Below, piece by piece: positions 18,612 through 26,659 of a stretch of 52,241 bases of DNA. The stretch lies in NCBI GenBank assembly GCA_903919145.1, contig CAIXGW010000193.1, forward strand, positions 1 to 52,241, in the 5' to 3' direction. Under the pieces are notes generated by a model that was not told the origin of the DNA, did not search any database, and saw only the letters and a list, made by a program, of their open reading frames with translations. Within the stretch, counting starts at the first letter, position 1. The number at the start of each line of letters is the position of its first letter. Source of the stretch: an uncultured Myxococcales bacterium (GTDB taxonomy: Bacteria; Myxococcota_A; UBA9042). A program made the translations under genes and the position numbers.

Positions 18612-20054
18612 ATGCGCTCTTCGTTCTTCGAAATCCAACCAGCGAGCGAATCCATGCATCGACCAGCCTTGTTTGCCACTCTGCGGCGCCGCTCTGCCCG
18701 CACTGCGCTGGCCCTGATAGCCGCGGCGACCGTGACCGACGTGCATTTTTGGTCGGCGCTGCAAGGCGCGGACTACATCGCGAGCGCCCAGGCGCAGGCC
18801 TCGGTCAATTCCACACTGGCCGTGCTGGTGGTGCCGGTGGCCAAAAAGGCCGACGGCGACGCCGAAGCGCTGGAGCGGATGTTGAGCGAAGCAGCTGCCC
18901 GCCTCGACACGGTCAAGCCATTTGAGCTGTCGCCGCTGCCTGGCCTAGAGAGCGAAGAGCAAGCCAGCGTCATCATTGAAGACGCCCTGCGCGCCTTGCT
19001 GCTGCGCACGCCCAAGCGCGCCCAAGAGCGCCTGCAGGCCGCGATTGCCAAGCTGAAAGACGCCCCCATGGCCGGCGACGAGCGGCTGTACGCGCGGCTG
19101 TTCAAGGCGCAGGCCCTGGCGCTACTGGCCGTCGGCGAGCTGGTGCCGGCGCGAGATACGCTGGTCAAGTCGCTGGTGCTGATTCCGACGCAGTCCGAAG
19201 AGGAGTACTCCGCGTACGGCAGCCAGGCCAAGGACCTGTATACCCAGGTGGCGGCTTCAGTCAGCGGCGGCGCCAAAGGCGACATCAAGGTGGTGGTGCG
19301 CGGCGGCAAGGCCGACGTCTGGATCGACGGGGTGTGGCGCGGCGCGGGCACGGCCCAAGCCTCTAACCTGCCTGCAGGCAGCCACCGCGTGAGCGTGCGC
19401 ATGGGCGGCATGGTGGCAGAGCGGCGCTTTGTCGAGGTAGCGGCGGGCAAGCCTGGCATCGCCGAATTCGACCTCAAGCCGGCGCCCTTTGGCCCCGATC
19501 TCGAGCAGGGCCGCGCCGTTCTGGCGACCAACTTCAAGCAGCCAAGTGTGGTCGAAGACCGCATGCGCGAGCTGCGCAATCAGCTGGGCGCCGACCAGAT
19601 GATCGTGGTGCGCCCCGCTTCGGACGGCAAGAAGGCCACCACCCTGGCGGGCTATTTCCTGGGCGCGGACGGCAGCTTCCGCAAGCTCGAAGACGCCATC
19701 GACAAGGACGAAAAGTACTTTGACCGCTTGGGCACCTTCTTGGCCGAAGCCTGCGGAGCCAAGCTGGGCGCCGATCCCGGCACTCAGCCCCTGGACATGC
19801 GCCAGTCCGTGGTGACCCAGGGCGTGGGCCGCAAGGCCGGGACCGAGCAGATCGACCCCAATGCGCCGCTGTTTGACGACGGCAAAGACAAGAAGAAGCC
19901 CATCACTTCTGAGTGGTGGTTCTGGACCGCGGTCGCTGGCGGCGCGGCCCTGATTGGCGGCGGCCTGTACCTGTTGACCTCCGGCGATGAAACTGGCTCC
20001 ACCGATGCCGTGGGCAAGGTCGAAGTCAAGCTGAACAAGGTCGCCGCGCCTTGA
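18612..20054 (+). CDS. Exported PEGA-domain protein with C-terminal membrane segment
   Basis: 480 aa from 18612; a start at 18654 (MHRPALF...) is also possible and gives a cleaner signal peptide ending near AQAQA. The N-terminal half is helical (EALERMLSEAAARLD, ALRALLLRTPKRAQERLQAAI), like TPR repeats. About residues 220-290 are a PEGA-type domain (IKVVVRGGKADVWIDGVWRG). A single membrane segment (WWFWTAVAGGAALIGGGLYLL) is near residues 438-458. It resembles the TPR/PEGA protein at 12502-13635 in architecture. Its stop overlaps the next gene as TTGA, so the two are translationally coupled. Confidence 0.75.
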   Translation: MRSSFFEIQPASESMHRPALFATLRRRSARTALALIAAATVTDVHFWSALQGADYIASAQAQASVNSTLAVLVVPVAKKADGDAEALERMLSEAAARLDTVKPFELSPLPGLESEEQASVIIEDALRALLLRTPKRAQERLQAAIAKLKDAPMAGDERLYARLFKAQALALLAVGELVPARDTLVKSLVLIPTQSEEEYSAYGSQAKDLYTQVAASVSGGAKGDIKVVVRGGKADVWIDGVWRGAGTAQASNLPAGSHRVSVRMGGMVAERRFVEVAAGKPGIAEFDLKPAPFGPDLEQGRAVLATNFKQPSVVEDRMRELRNQLGADQMIVVRPASDGKKATTLAGYFLGADGSFRKLEDAIDKDEKYFDRLGTFLAEACGAKLGADPGTQPLDMRQSVVTQGVGRKAGTEQIDPNAPLFDDGKDKKKPITSEWWFWTAVAGGAALIGGGLYLLTSGDETGSTDAVGKVEVKLNKVAAP

Positions 20055-21022
20055 GCGGCCCCGGCCCCCTGACGGGCTCTTGGCTCCACCGCGGCCCGCG
20101 CGCGCCAAGAAGGCTCAGCTCGCTGGCCCTGGCCCCAGTCGTGCCCCAAAGCCTGCCCTGGAGCCTGCCCTGGAGCCTGCCCTGGAGCCTGCGCCGAATG
20201 CTGGGCGCGGCCCTAGCGCTGGCGCTGGGCGCCCTTTCGCCACAGACCGCCTGGGCCCGCGATTGGCTGGACCTGCGGCGCGCTGGCGCAGCGGCGATCC
20301 TGGCCGATGCCCGCAGCAGTGCAGCCCGTCAGCCGTGGCGAGCCGAGTATGCGGCGCTGTTGCCCGCCAGTCACCCGCTGGCCCAGGGAACGCCGCTGGA
20401 ATTGCGCTTGACGGTGGTGCGGCTGCCGCCGCTGCCGGGCCGGCCCAAGGACTCCGCCGCCGCCGCTAGTCAACTCAGGCCTGCCGAAGGGCTTAAGATG
20501 AGCCGGATGATGGTGCGGTTCGATGCGCCTGCGCAGCTCAAGGGCAGCGGGGTGGTGGCCGACGGCACCCAGCTCTGGGTCAAAATGCCCCAAGGCAAGC
20601 CCGCCGTGGCCACCCCTGCCCTGCTCAACGCTGCCCTGGTGGGCCTGCAGCTCCCTCTGCAGGTTTTTGCCCTGCCAGAGATAGTGTCTGGCTATAACTA
20701 TGAACTGGAAGGCGAATTTGGCGACAGTGGCGTCATCCGCTGCAAGCCAGACTACCAGGCGCCCCCAGGGGTGCTGCCCGGCAAGATCGGCGTCCACAAG
20801 CGCTGGGGCAGCTGGACGCTGGTCGAAACGGACGACCGCGACGGCAAGCGCCTGGCCCTGGCAGAGTGGCTAGACCTGGAAGACCGCAACGGCATCCCCG
20901 TGCCCCAGGCGCTGCGCCTGCGCCCGCTGACCGGCGATGGCGCCGCGCTGACGCTCAAGCGCCGCAGCGTGGCGGTCGGCAGCGGCGTCGAGGCAGCGGT
21001 TTCGCCCAAGCTTCTGCGCTAG
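20051..21022 (+). CDS. LolA-like / outer-membrane lipoprotein-sorting family protein
   Basis: 323 aa if read from TTG 20051 overlapping the upstream stop. A GTG at 20141 or ATG at 20198 could also start it; the last gives a signal peptide MLGAALALALGALSPQTAWA directly. The mature part is beta-rich: MMVRFDAPAQLKGSGVVADG, QLWVKMP, YNYELEGEF, WTLVETDDRDGKRLALAEW. This pattern resembles the LolA-like lipoprotein-sorting fold (PF17131), in which a half-barrel carries lipid. The assignment is by pattern only. Its neighbours are a PEGA protein and an outer-membrane barrel, consistent with an envelope-assembly job. Confidence 0.55.
   Translation: MSGPGPLTGSWLHRGPRAPRRLSSLALAPVVPQSLPWSLPWSLPWSLRRMLGAALALALGALSPQTAWARDWLDLRRAGAAAILADARSSAARQPWRAEYAALLPASHPLAQGTPLELRLTVVRLPPLPGRPKDSAAAASQLRPAEGLKMSRMMVRFDAPAQLKGSGVVADGTQLWVKMPQGKPAVATPALLNAALVGLQLPLQVFALPEIVSGYNYELEGEFGDSGVIRCKPDYQAPPGVLPGKIGVHKRWGSWTLVETDDRDGKRLALAEWLDLEDRNGIPVPQALRLRPLTGDGAALTLKRRSVAVGSGVEAAVSPKLLR
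20151..20186 (+). repeat. Three tandem copies of a 12-bp coding unit
   Basis: GCCTGCCCTGGA occurs three times in a row and encodes Ser-Leu-Pro-Trp repeats before the signal peptide of the LolA-like protein. If translation starts at 20198 the repeat is untranslated; if at 20051 it forms an odd Trp-rich leader. Confidence 0.85.
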
Positions 21023-21098
21023 CTTCTAACGATCAAGATTCCCGGGGTGTGGCAGCGCACAGCGGCGCCCAAGGCAGCGATTCCGGGTGGGCCGGCAC

Positions 21099-21128
21099 TT
21101 GCTGCGACAGGCCCTTTGCCGCTATCCT
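21099..21128 (+). promoter_or_regulatory. Probable promoter of the barrel gene
   Basis: TTGCTG (21099-21104) and TATCCT (21123-21128) are separated by 18 bp, about 58 bp before the ATG at 21187. Both elements keep the most conserved sigma-70 positions. Confidence 0.45.
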
Positions 21129-21186
21129 CGCGCCGTCAGCGGGTCGCCGGCCCAGGCCGCACCATCGCTCGATCCGGGAGGCCAGC

Positions 21187-22614
21187 ATGAACCCCACACA
21201 GACTCGCACCTATTCAGCCCTTGGCCTGCCCCAGTCAGCGGCGAGGGTCGATGCCGGCGCCCACCGCAGCCAGCGGGATGGCCGGCGGGGCAAGACGTCG
21301 CTTGGCGCGGCGATGCTGCTGGCCTTGGCCTCTTTGACGGGCGCGCTGGCCGCCGCTCCCGCACAGGCCGTCGAAGTGACCGACGTCCTTGACGCTTTTG
21401 ACGACCAGAACGACGACCCCTTTGACGGCTCGGTGCGGCTGCGCTTTGTCAGCGAGACCCGCAAGTCGGTCATCGCCCGCCAGCAGAGCTGTCTCAAGAA
21501 CGACGTACTTGGCACCAACTGCCCCGGTGGCAACAGCTATGTGCTGGCCAGAGAACTGGAATTCGAGCGGGTCCGCAACACCCTAAACGTCGACGTGCGC
21601 CTGGGCCTGTACAAGGACTTTGAGCTGTATGCGGTGATTCCTGTGGTCGTTGGCGACGATTGGAAGCACGAGTTTACCGCTGGGGTGACGTCGGCCAACT
21701 CGACGATCCTGCCGCCGTCGGCCAAAGAAGCGCTGTTCAAGGTGCCCTACCAGTCCACCAGCCGCTCTGGCCTTGGCGACCTGCAGATGGGCCTGAAGTG
21801 GGCGCCCTTCAACTACTTCCGCAACGCTGGCGACCCAACCTGGGTCTTTGGCCTGGAGTACACCGCCCCCACCGGCACCGCCATGCAGGCCAAAAACACC
21901 GGCGTTGGCTACGGTCTTCACGAGCTGACCCTGTACTCGACCATGTCTCGCCGGGCGCTGCAGGTGCTGGAGCCGTTTATCAACGTACACGTCACGCCGC
22001 TGCGCTCTGGCGCCAGCTCGGGCCTGTTTGTGACCCACGGCCAGACCCAAAAAACCGTGACGCCGGGCTTTACGTTGGGCAGCAACTTCGGATTGACCGT
22101 GGTCCCGTGGGAGAATCTCAAGAAAGAAGAACGCCTGGAGATCGAGGCCGGCTTTGGCATGGACTACATTGGCCGCGGCCGCGAGTACTCAGAGATCTGG
22201 GAAGCTCTGGCGTCGCCCAACAATCCCTGCAAGCCCTCTGAAGGCTGCAGCACCGGCCTGCACGATCGCTCTGAAGTCGACCCCACCACCGGCAAGCCGC
22301 GCCCCACCGACGGCATCACCGAGGTCGAGAGCTACGCGCGCTTCAACGGCTGGGCAGCGGTGCACTTCCAGCCCATACAGTACTTTCAGCTGAGCGCCAA
22401 GGTCGGCTGGATGGCCGAGACCCCGCACTACATCACCTTTGGCGAAGTCGGCAAGGACCTGGACGGCAATGCCAACGTCCAGCAGTTCAACAAGAACGGC
22501 CAGAACGAGTACAGCCCGGTGTTCCTGTGGTCCGTCGACCAGCCCGGCCAGCGCCTGCGCGCCACCGACATCAGCGGCATGACGCTCATGTTCTCTGCCA
22601 GCGGCAAGTTCTAA
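21187..22614 (+). CDS. Outer-membrane beta-barrel protein
   Basis: 475 aa from ATG 21187, with GGGAGG upstream; the open frame extends back inside the previous gene but those starts are not credible. The N-terminus is long and polar, then a signal core (AAMLLALASLTGALAAAPAQA). The mature region is amphipathic beta strands separated by turns (RNTLNVDVRLGLYKDFELYAVIPVV, GLGDLQMGLKWAPFNYF, GFTLGSNFGLTVVPW) and ends MTLMFSASGKF with a terminal Phe, the barrel-assembly signature. The pattern recalls transporter-type barrels such as the phenol-degradation MetA family, but the substrate is unknown. A family A repeat starts four bases after the stop. Confidence 0.78.
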   Translation: MNPTQTRTYSALGLPQSAARVDAGAHRSQRDGRRGKTSLGAAMLLALASLTGALAAAPAQAVEVTDVLDAFDDQNDDPFDGSVRLRFVSETRKSVIARQQSCLKNDVLGTNCPGGNSYVLARELEFERVRNTLNVDVRLGLYKDFELYAVIPVVVGDDWKHEFTAGVTSANSTILPPSAKEALFKVPYQSTSRSGLGDLQMGLKWAPFNYFRNAGDPTWVFGLEYTAPTGTAMQAKNTGVGYGLHELTLYSTMSRRALQVLEPFINVHVTPLRSGASSGLFVTHGQTQKTVTPGFTLGSNFGLTVVPWENLKKEERLEIEAGFGMDYIGRGREYSEIWEALASPNNPCKPSEGCSTGLHDRSEVDPTTGKPRPTDGITEVESYARFNGWAAVHFQPIQYFQLSAKVGWMAETPHYITFGEVGKDLDGNANVQQFNKNGQNEYSPVFLWSVDQPGQRLRATDISGMTLMFSASGKF

Positions 22615-22617
22615 TAC

Positions 22618-22671
22618 CCAAGACCGCTAGCTCGATCCAGGCGGCAGCCGCTTGCTGTTCACAGGTCTTGG
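22618..22671 (+). repeat. Third copy of family A repeat, after the barrel gene
   Basis: CCAAGACC (22618-22625) and GGTCTTGG (22664-22671) form the outer stem. Between them CTCGATCC and GCTGTTCAC match the copies after dnaK at the same spacing. The inner hairpin is AGGCGG-CAG-CCGCTT: its sequence differs from CCGGGT-TGC-ACCCGG of the first copy and its register is shifted, yet a hairpin is kept. It starts four bases after the TAA. Confidence 0.8.
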
Positions 22672-23009
22672 ACGCTCCGGCTTGGCTCGTCTCCGCAGGC
22701 CTGTTCCCGGCAGAATTCTAGCAGCTTTGCCCTCTTTCGCAGCCAGGCCGCGCGCCCAAGCAACCCCAGGGCCAGTGGCGCCGACAGCGGCGTTTTGCCA
22801 GCATGCGCAGCCTTTGCCGCCAGGTGGGTCTGTCGGCCCTATTTACCCTGCCAGAATCAGCGGCCTTAGGCAGAATTGGGTTGCCGCAGCGCGCGGGCTG
22901 CCCTATGCTGAAGGGCTTGCGCTGGCTTGTGGGCAGCGCGAGTGGCCGATCGAAGAAAAGTTGGGCTGTTGAGCAAGAGCGGGTTGACCACCCCCATCCG
23001 GCGGAAACC
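22672..23009. other. Intergenic region before the Cys-rich lipoprotein
   Basis: 338 bp. Open frames exist but have no ribosome site or recognisable protein. The region presumably carries the lipoprotein gene's promoter; none was convincing by eye. Confidence 0.35.
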
Positions 23010-25046
23010 ATGTTGAGATTCCTGAAAGTCAAGTCGTCTGCCGTGTTTGTGGCTGCTGTGTCAGCGGTGTGGCTGGCAAGCGCTTGCGGCTCAGGGGGCG
23101 CCACGGCCGGCTCAACCGTCGCTACGCCGTGCGCGGTCGAAGACGACTGCCCTGGCGGGATGACCTGCGCCTTCAACACCTGCCGCGCCAAGACCTGCAC
23201 CTCGACGGCCGACTGCAAAGGCGCGCCCTGCGTTGCCGGCAACTGCGTCATCAACCGCGCCAATTTTGGCGATGCCAGCTCAGACAGCGCCCAGGGCGCC
23301 GACGCGGGCGGCACGGGTCTCAAAGACGGATCCTCTGGCCAGGCCTCTGATGCCGTCAAAGACAGCGCGACTGGCGGACAACCATGTAAACTCAATAGCG
23401 AATGCGATGACGGACTGCCCTGCACCGCCGACAAGTGTGTGGCCGGCAGCTGTGTCCATCCCAAGCAGCCGGGCCCCAACTGTAATTGCACCGGCACCAA
23501 AGACTGCAAGGATGACAATGCCTGCTCGGCCGACATCTGCTTGAACGGCACCTGCGGCTACAGCAAGTTCAACGATCCCAACAAGCCCGACCCAAGCTGC
23601 TGCGCGGCCGATGGCGACTGCAGCGCGGGCCCCGGCGGAGCCTGTGTCGAGTTCCGCTGCGTCTACCCCAAGAGCCTGCCGTGCGCCGACGGCAAACCCG
23701 GCTGCTGCGCCGCCGACAGCGACTGCGACGACGGCCTGGGCTGCAGCACCGACAAGTGCCTGCAGGGCAAATGCAGCTTCGCCGCCAGCGGCGCGGGCTG
23801 CTGCGCCGACAACAAGGGCTGCGATGACGCCATTGCCTGCACCGTAGATTCCTGCAGCCATTTTGAGTGCCTCCACACCCCTTCGGGCAGCGGCTGCTGC
23901 GTCAATGACGGCCAGTGCAATGACAAGAATGACTGCACCACCGACCAGTGCGTCTCGGGCAAGTGCCTGAACAGCGTCAAGGAAGGCGGCTGCTGCAAGA
24001 CCAGCGCCGACTGCGACGACGGCAGCGCCTGCACCACGGACAGCTGCAGCAACGGCATTTGCACCAACACCGCCAAGCCCGATTGCTGCGCCACCGACGC
24101 GCAGTGCGACGACGGCAGCGATACGACCACCGACGCCTGCGTCAACGGCAAGTGCCAGCACACCACCACAGGCACCGGCAAGCAGTGCTTTATCGGCCTG
24201 GAGTGCGACGACGCCGACGAGTGCACCATGGACAGCTGCGTCAAAGGCTTTTGCCAAAACAGCGCCATCTCAGGATGCTCTGGCGGCGGTGGTGGCGGCG
24301 GCGGAGGCGGTGGTGGCTCAGACTCCTGCGTCGGCTCCTGCGGCGATGCGGCCCCTAGCGGCAATTGCTTCTGCGACGACCTGTGCTCCAGCTCGGGCGA
24401 CTGCTGCAGCGACTATGCGCAGGTCTGCGGCGGCGGCGGCGGTGGCGGCGGTGGCGGCGGTGGTATCTGTGGCGACAAGACCTGCGACAAGACCAAAGAA
24501 ACCTGCACCAACTGCCCCACCGACTGCTGCCCAACCGCGGCCAAATGCGGTGACTTCAGCTGCAACGCAGCGACCGAGAACTGCATGACCTGCCCCGCGG
24601 ACTGCGGTCCCTGCGGCGGTGGTGGCGGCGGGGCAGACAGCTGCAAAGGCGTCTGCGGCAGCCAGCCCGCTTCGGGCAACTGCTACTGCGACGCGGCCTG
24701 CACCGGTGCCGGCGATTGCTGCAGCGACTATGCGGCGGTCTGCGGTGGCGGCGGCGGCGGTGGCGGCGCTACCAAAGAGACCTGCGCCGGCAGCTGCGGC
24801 GGCAAGTCGGCGACTGGCACGTGCTATTGCGACGCCGCCTGCACCGGCGCCGGCGACTGTTGCGCTGACTACGGCGCGCTGTGCGGCGGTGGTGGCGGCG
24901 GCGGCGGCGGATCGCTGTGCGGCAAGAACCCCGCGTCTACGTGCAAGAACAAGTGCGGCGGCCCCGGGGCCGGCGGCTGCTTCTGCGATGACGCGTGCCA
25001 GCAGTTTGGCGATTGCTGCCAGGACTACGTGCCCTGCGGCTGCTGA
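23010..25046 (+). CDS. Large Cys-rich lipoprotein with four somatomedin-B-like modules and poly-Gly linkers
   Basis: 678 aa from ATG 23010, giving a lipoprotein signal with lipobox LASAC; in-frame starts upstream do not. Residues about 45-420 are Cys-rich repeats of type CDDGxxCTxDxCxxGxC, known from many Myxococcota surface proteins. Then come modules split by runs of 6-12 glycines. Somatomedin-B-like modules lie at about 437-474, 542-577, 589-624 and 635-678, each with CxCDxxCxxxxDCCxDYxxxC. A different module (CGDKTCDKTKETCTNCP...) sits at about 485-533. Somatomedin-B domains are small disulphide knots used in protein-protein binding. It is probably a surface adhesin or matrix protein needing oxidative folding. 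The ligand is unknown. Confidence 0.85.
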   Translation: MLRFLKVKSSAVFVAAVSAVWLASACGSGGATAGSTVATPCAVEDDCPGGMTCAFNTCRAKTCTSTADCKGAPCVAGNCVINRANFGDASSDSAQGADAGGTGLKDGSSGQASDAVKDSATGGQPCKLNSECDDGLPCTADKCVAGSCVHPKQPGPNCNCTGTKDCKDDNACSADICLNGTCGYSKFNDPNKPDPSCCAADGDCSAGPGGACVEFRCVYPKSLPCADGKPGCCAADSDCDDGLGCSTDKCLQGKCSFAASGAGCCADNKGCDDAIACTVDSCSHFECLHTPSGSGCCVNDGQCNDKNDCTTDQCVSGKCLNSVKEGGCCKTSADCDDGSACTTDSCSNGICTNTAKPDCCATDAQCDDGSDTTTDACVNGKCQHTTTGTGKQCFIGLECDDADECTMDSCVKGFCQNSAISGCSGGGGGGGGGGGGSDSCVGSCGDAAPSGNCFCDDLCSSSGDCCSDYAQVCGGGGGGGGGGGGICGDKTCDKTKETCTNCPTDCCPTAAKCGDFSCNAATENCMTCPADCGPCGGGGGGADSCKGVCGSQPASGNCYCDAACTGAGDCCSDYAAVCGGGGGGGGATKETCAGSCGGKSATGTCYCDAACTGAGDCCADYGALCGGGGGGGGGSLCGKNPASTCKNKCGGPGAGGCFCDDACQQFGDCCQDYVPCGC

Positions 25047-25219
25047 GCGGTGACCCACCTGCAAAGGCAGAGACAGCGCGCGCTGGCCTGGCAGAGCGCG
25101 GCAGCTCTGGGCCTTGCGCGACCGGTACAGCCCAGCTTTATGGAAGGCAACACCGCAACGGCGGGTGCCATAGGTTTGACTACTTCGCAGATTTCGATTC
25201 ATCGCCCGCTGGAGTTACG

Positions 25220-25672
25220 ATGCTGAACAGGCTCAAAGACATGGCCGCCAAGCAGGTGGGCAAGGTGCTGGCTTCTGAGGCCACCATGAAGGTGCTCAGC
25301 AGCGCCGAGCTGCGCCAAGTGGTGGTAGCCGCCATCAACCTGCGGGCAGGGGCGCGCGAAGCCCTGGAAGCGCGGGTCAAAGAACTGGCCGCCGCCCTGG
25401 AGCTGGCGACCCGCGAAGACATGGCCACCCTGCGCCGCTCTATGCGCGACATGGAGGATCACCTAGCTGATCTGCATGAGCAATTGGACCAGGCCCAGCA
25501 GGAGCTGGCGGCAAGCAAGGCAGCCGAAGAAGCCACCAAGGCCGCCGCCGCCGAGATGCTGGCAGCCAAAGGCCGGGAGGGTCCACCAGAGGGGCCGGCT
25601 GCTGAATCTGCGGCAGCGCCTGAGGCTCCAAAGGTAGCAGAGAAGAAGCCGCGCAAGGCCAAGCAGGCCTGA
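25220..25672 (+). CDS. Small coiled-coil protein with basic tail
   Basis: 150 aa. The ATG at 25220 follows GGAG by five bases. Residues 1-60 are amphipathic helix (MLNRLKDMAAKQVGKVLASEATMKVLSSAEL), 60-110 a heptad coiled coil (MRDMEDHLADLHEQLDQAQQEL), then an Ala/Pro/Glu linker and a Lys-rich end (EKKPRKAKQA). The layout is phasin-like, as in polyhydroxyalkanoate granule proteins, but no phasin motif is certain and no PHA genes are nearby. It might equally be a nucleoid or cell-structure protein. Confidence 0.7.
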   Translation: MLNRLKDMAAKQVGKVLASEATMKVLSSAELRQVVVAAINLRAGAREALEARVKELAAALELATREDMATLRRSMRDMEDHLADLHEQLDQAQQELAASKAAEEATKAAAAEMLAAKGREGPPEGPAAESAAAPEAPKVAEKKPRKAKQA

Positions 25673-25717
25673 GTCCAGGGTGCCAACGGGCTCGGGGTGG
25701 CTGCCAGAGTTGCGAAG

Positions 25718-25801
25718 ATAGTAGGGACCCGACAAAATCAAATCGGCGGAGTCTTGGTCGGCGAGTCGCCGCGTGTCCGCAAGGGTGAGGCTGGCGGCCC
25801 A
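25718..25801 (+). repeat. Family B interspersed repeat, copy 1
   Basis: A stretch containing GGGACCCGAC...TCGGCGG, TGGTCGG, TCCGCAAGGGTGAGGCTGGCG closely matches 35475-35552, with one or a few indels. It lies between the coiled-coil gene and def. An imperfect palindrome CGGCGAGTCGCCG is inside it. Confidence 0.65.
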
Positions 25802-25864
25802 CGTGGCAGGGCAAGGGCAACCAGCAAGGGATTGTTGGTGGAGCTTAACTAGGTTGGGGGATCG

Positions 25865-26443
25865 ATGGCTGTCTTGGAAATCCGCACTTACCCAGATCCG
25901 GTGCTGAAAGAGCGGGGCCGAGAGGTGACCGAGTTCGGCGAAGAGCTGCACCGGCTGCTAGATGACATGGCCGACACCATGGCCAAGGCAGAGGGCTTGG
26001 GCTTGGCCGCCAACCAAGTCGGCGAGACGCTGCGGCTGTTCTTGATGGACGTGCCCGACGGCGAGGGCCAGCGCACCGGCATCGTAGAGGTGATCAACCC
26101 GCGGATCCTGGCGCGCCGCGGCGAGATCAAGTACGAGGAGGGCTGCCTGTCCTTCCCCGAGCTCTACGAGCCAGTGATTCGCGCCAATGAGGTCGAGCTG
26201 GCCTACCAGGATCGCCACGGCCAAGAGCAGCGCATCAAGGCCAAGGGCCTGGCCGCCATCTGCATCCAGCACGAATTTGACCACTTAGAGGGGATCACCT
26301 TCTTGGACCGGCTGAGCCCGCTGAAGCGCAAAGTGGCCCTGCGGGACTACATGCGCAACAACCGCGACGACATTGAGGAAAAGCAGTTCCGCACCAAAGC
26401 CCGCGCCAAGCGCGCTGAGCCGCAGGTGGTCTCGCCGGGCTAG
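25865..26443 (+). CDS. def: Peptide deformylase
   Basis: 192 aa. Removes the formyl group from the N-terminal Met of new proteins. All three metal-site motifs are intact: GLGLAANQVG (residues about 43-52), EGCLSFP with the metal-binding Cys, and QHEFDHLEG with the two His and catalytic Glu. The C-terminal 25 residues are a basic extension (KQFRTKARAKRAE) typical of many bacterial forms. It precedes fmt, which adds the same formyl group to Met-tRNA; the pairing is standard, though here 216 bp and a hairpin separate them. Confidence 0.97.
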   Translation: MAVLEIRTYPDPVLKERGREVTEFGEELHRLLDDMADTMAKAEGLGLAANQVGETLRLFLMDVPDGEGQRTGIVEVINPRILARRGEIKYEEGCLSFPELYEPVIRANEVELAYQDRHGQEQRIKAKGLAAICIQHEFDHLEGITFLDRLSPLKRKVALRDYMRNNRDDIEEKQFRTKARAKRAEPQVVSPG

Positions 26444-26491
26444 CGTCGCTGGGGCCCATGACCGACTGATGCGGGAACAGCCCGGGTAGTC

Positions 26492-26506
26492 GGTGGGCGA
26501 CCCACC
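26492..26506 (+). terminator. Short perfect hairpin downstream of def
   Basis: GGTGGG-CGA-CCCACC forms a six-pair stem with a three-base loop, 49 bp after the def stop and before fmt. Only a weak T-run follows (AAGCTTTG), so it is a possible rather than clear terminator. Confidence 0.35.
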
Positions 26507-26659
26507 AAGCTTTGATGTGATTTCAGCGGATTTCTTTGCCTGGCCCCACGCGAAAAGAACGCCTCAAGAGCCCGCAGACAAATGGCGGGTTCTCTCTGCC
26601 GCGCCGCCATTCTTGGCCCGCAGAACACCCAGGGCGTGCGCGTCCTGCCCGGAGACCCG

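Noticed and set aside
20866..21186. Long N-terminal extension of the barrel protein
   Set aside because: It overlaps the LolA-like gene in another frame, is Arg-rich and precedes a strong ribosome site and signal peptide at 21187.
23280..24364. Long minus-strand frames opposite the Cys-rich lipoprotein
   Set aside because: They are the complement of regular Cys/Gly codon repeats and encode Ala/Val low complexity.
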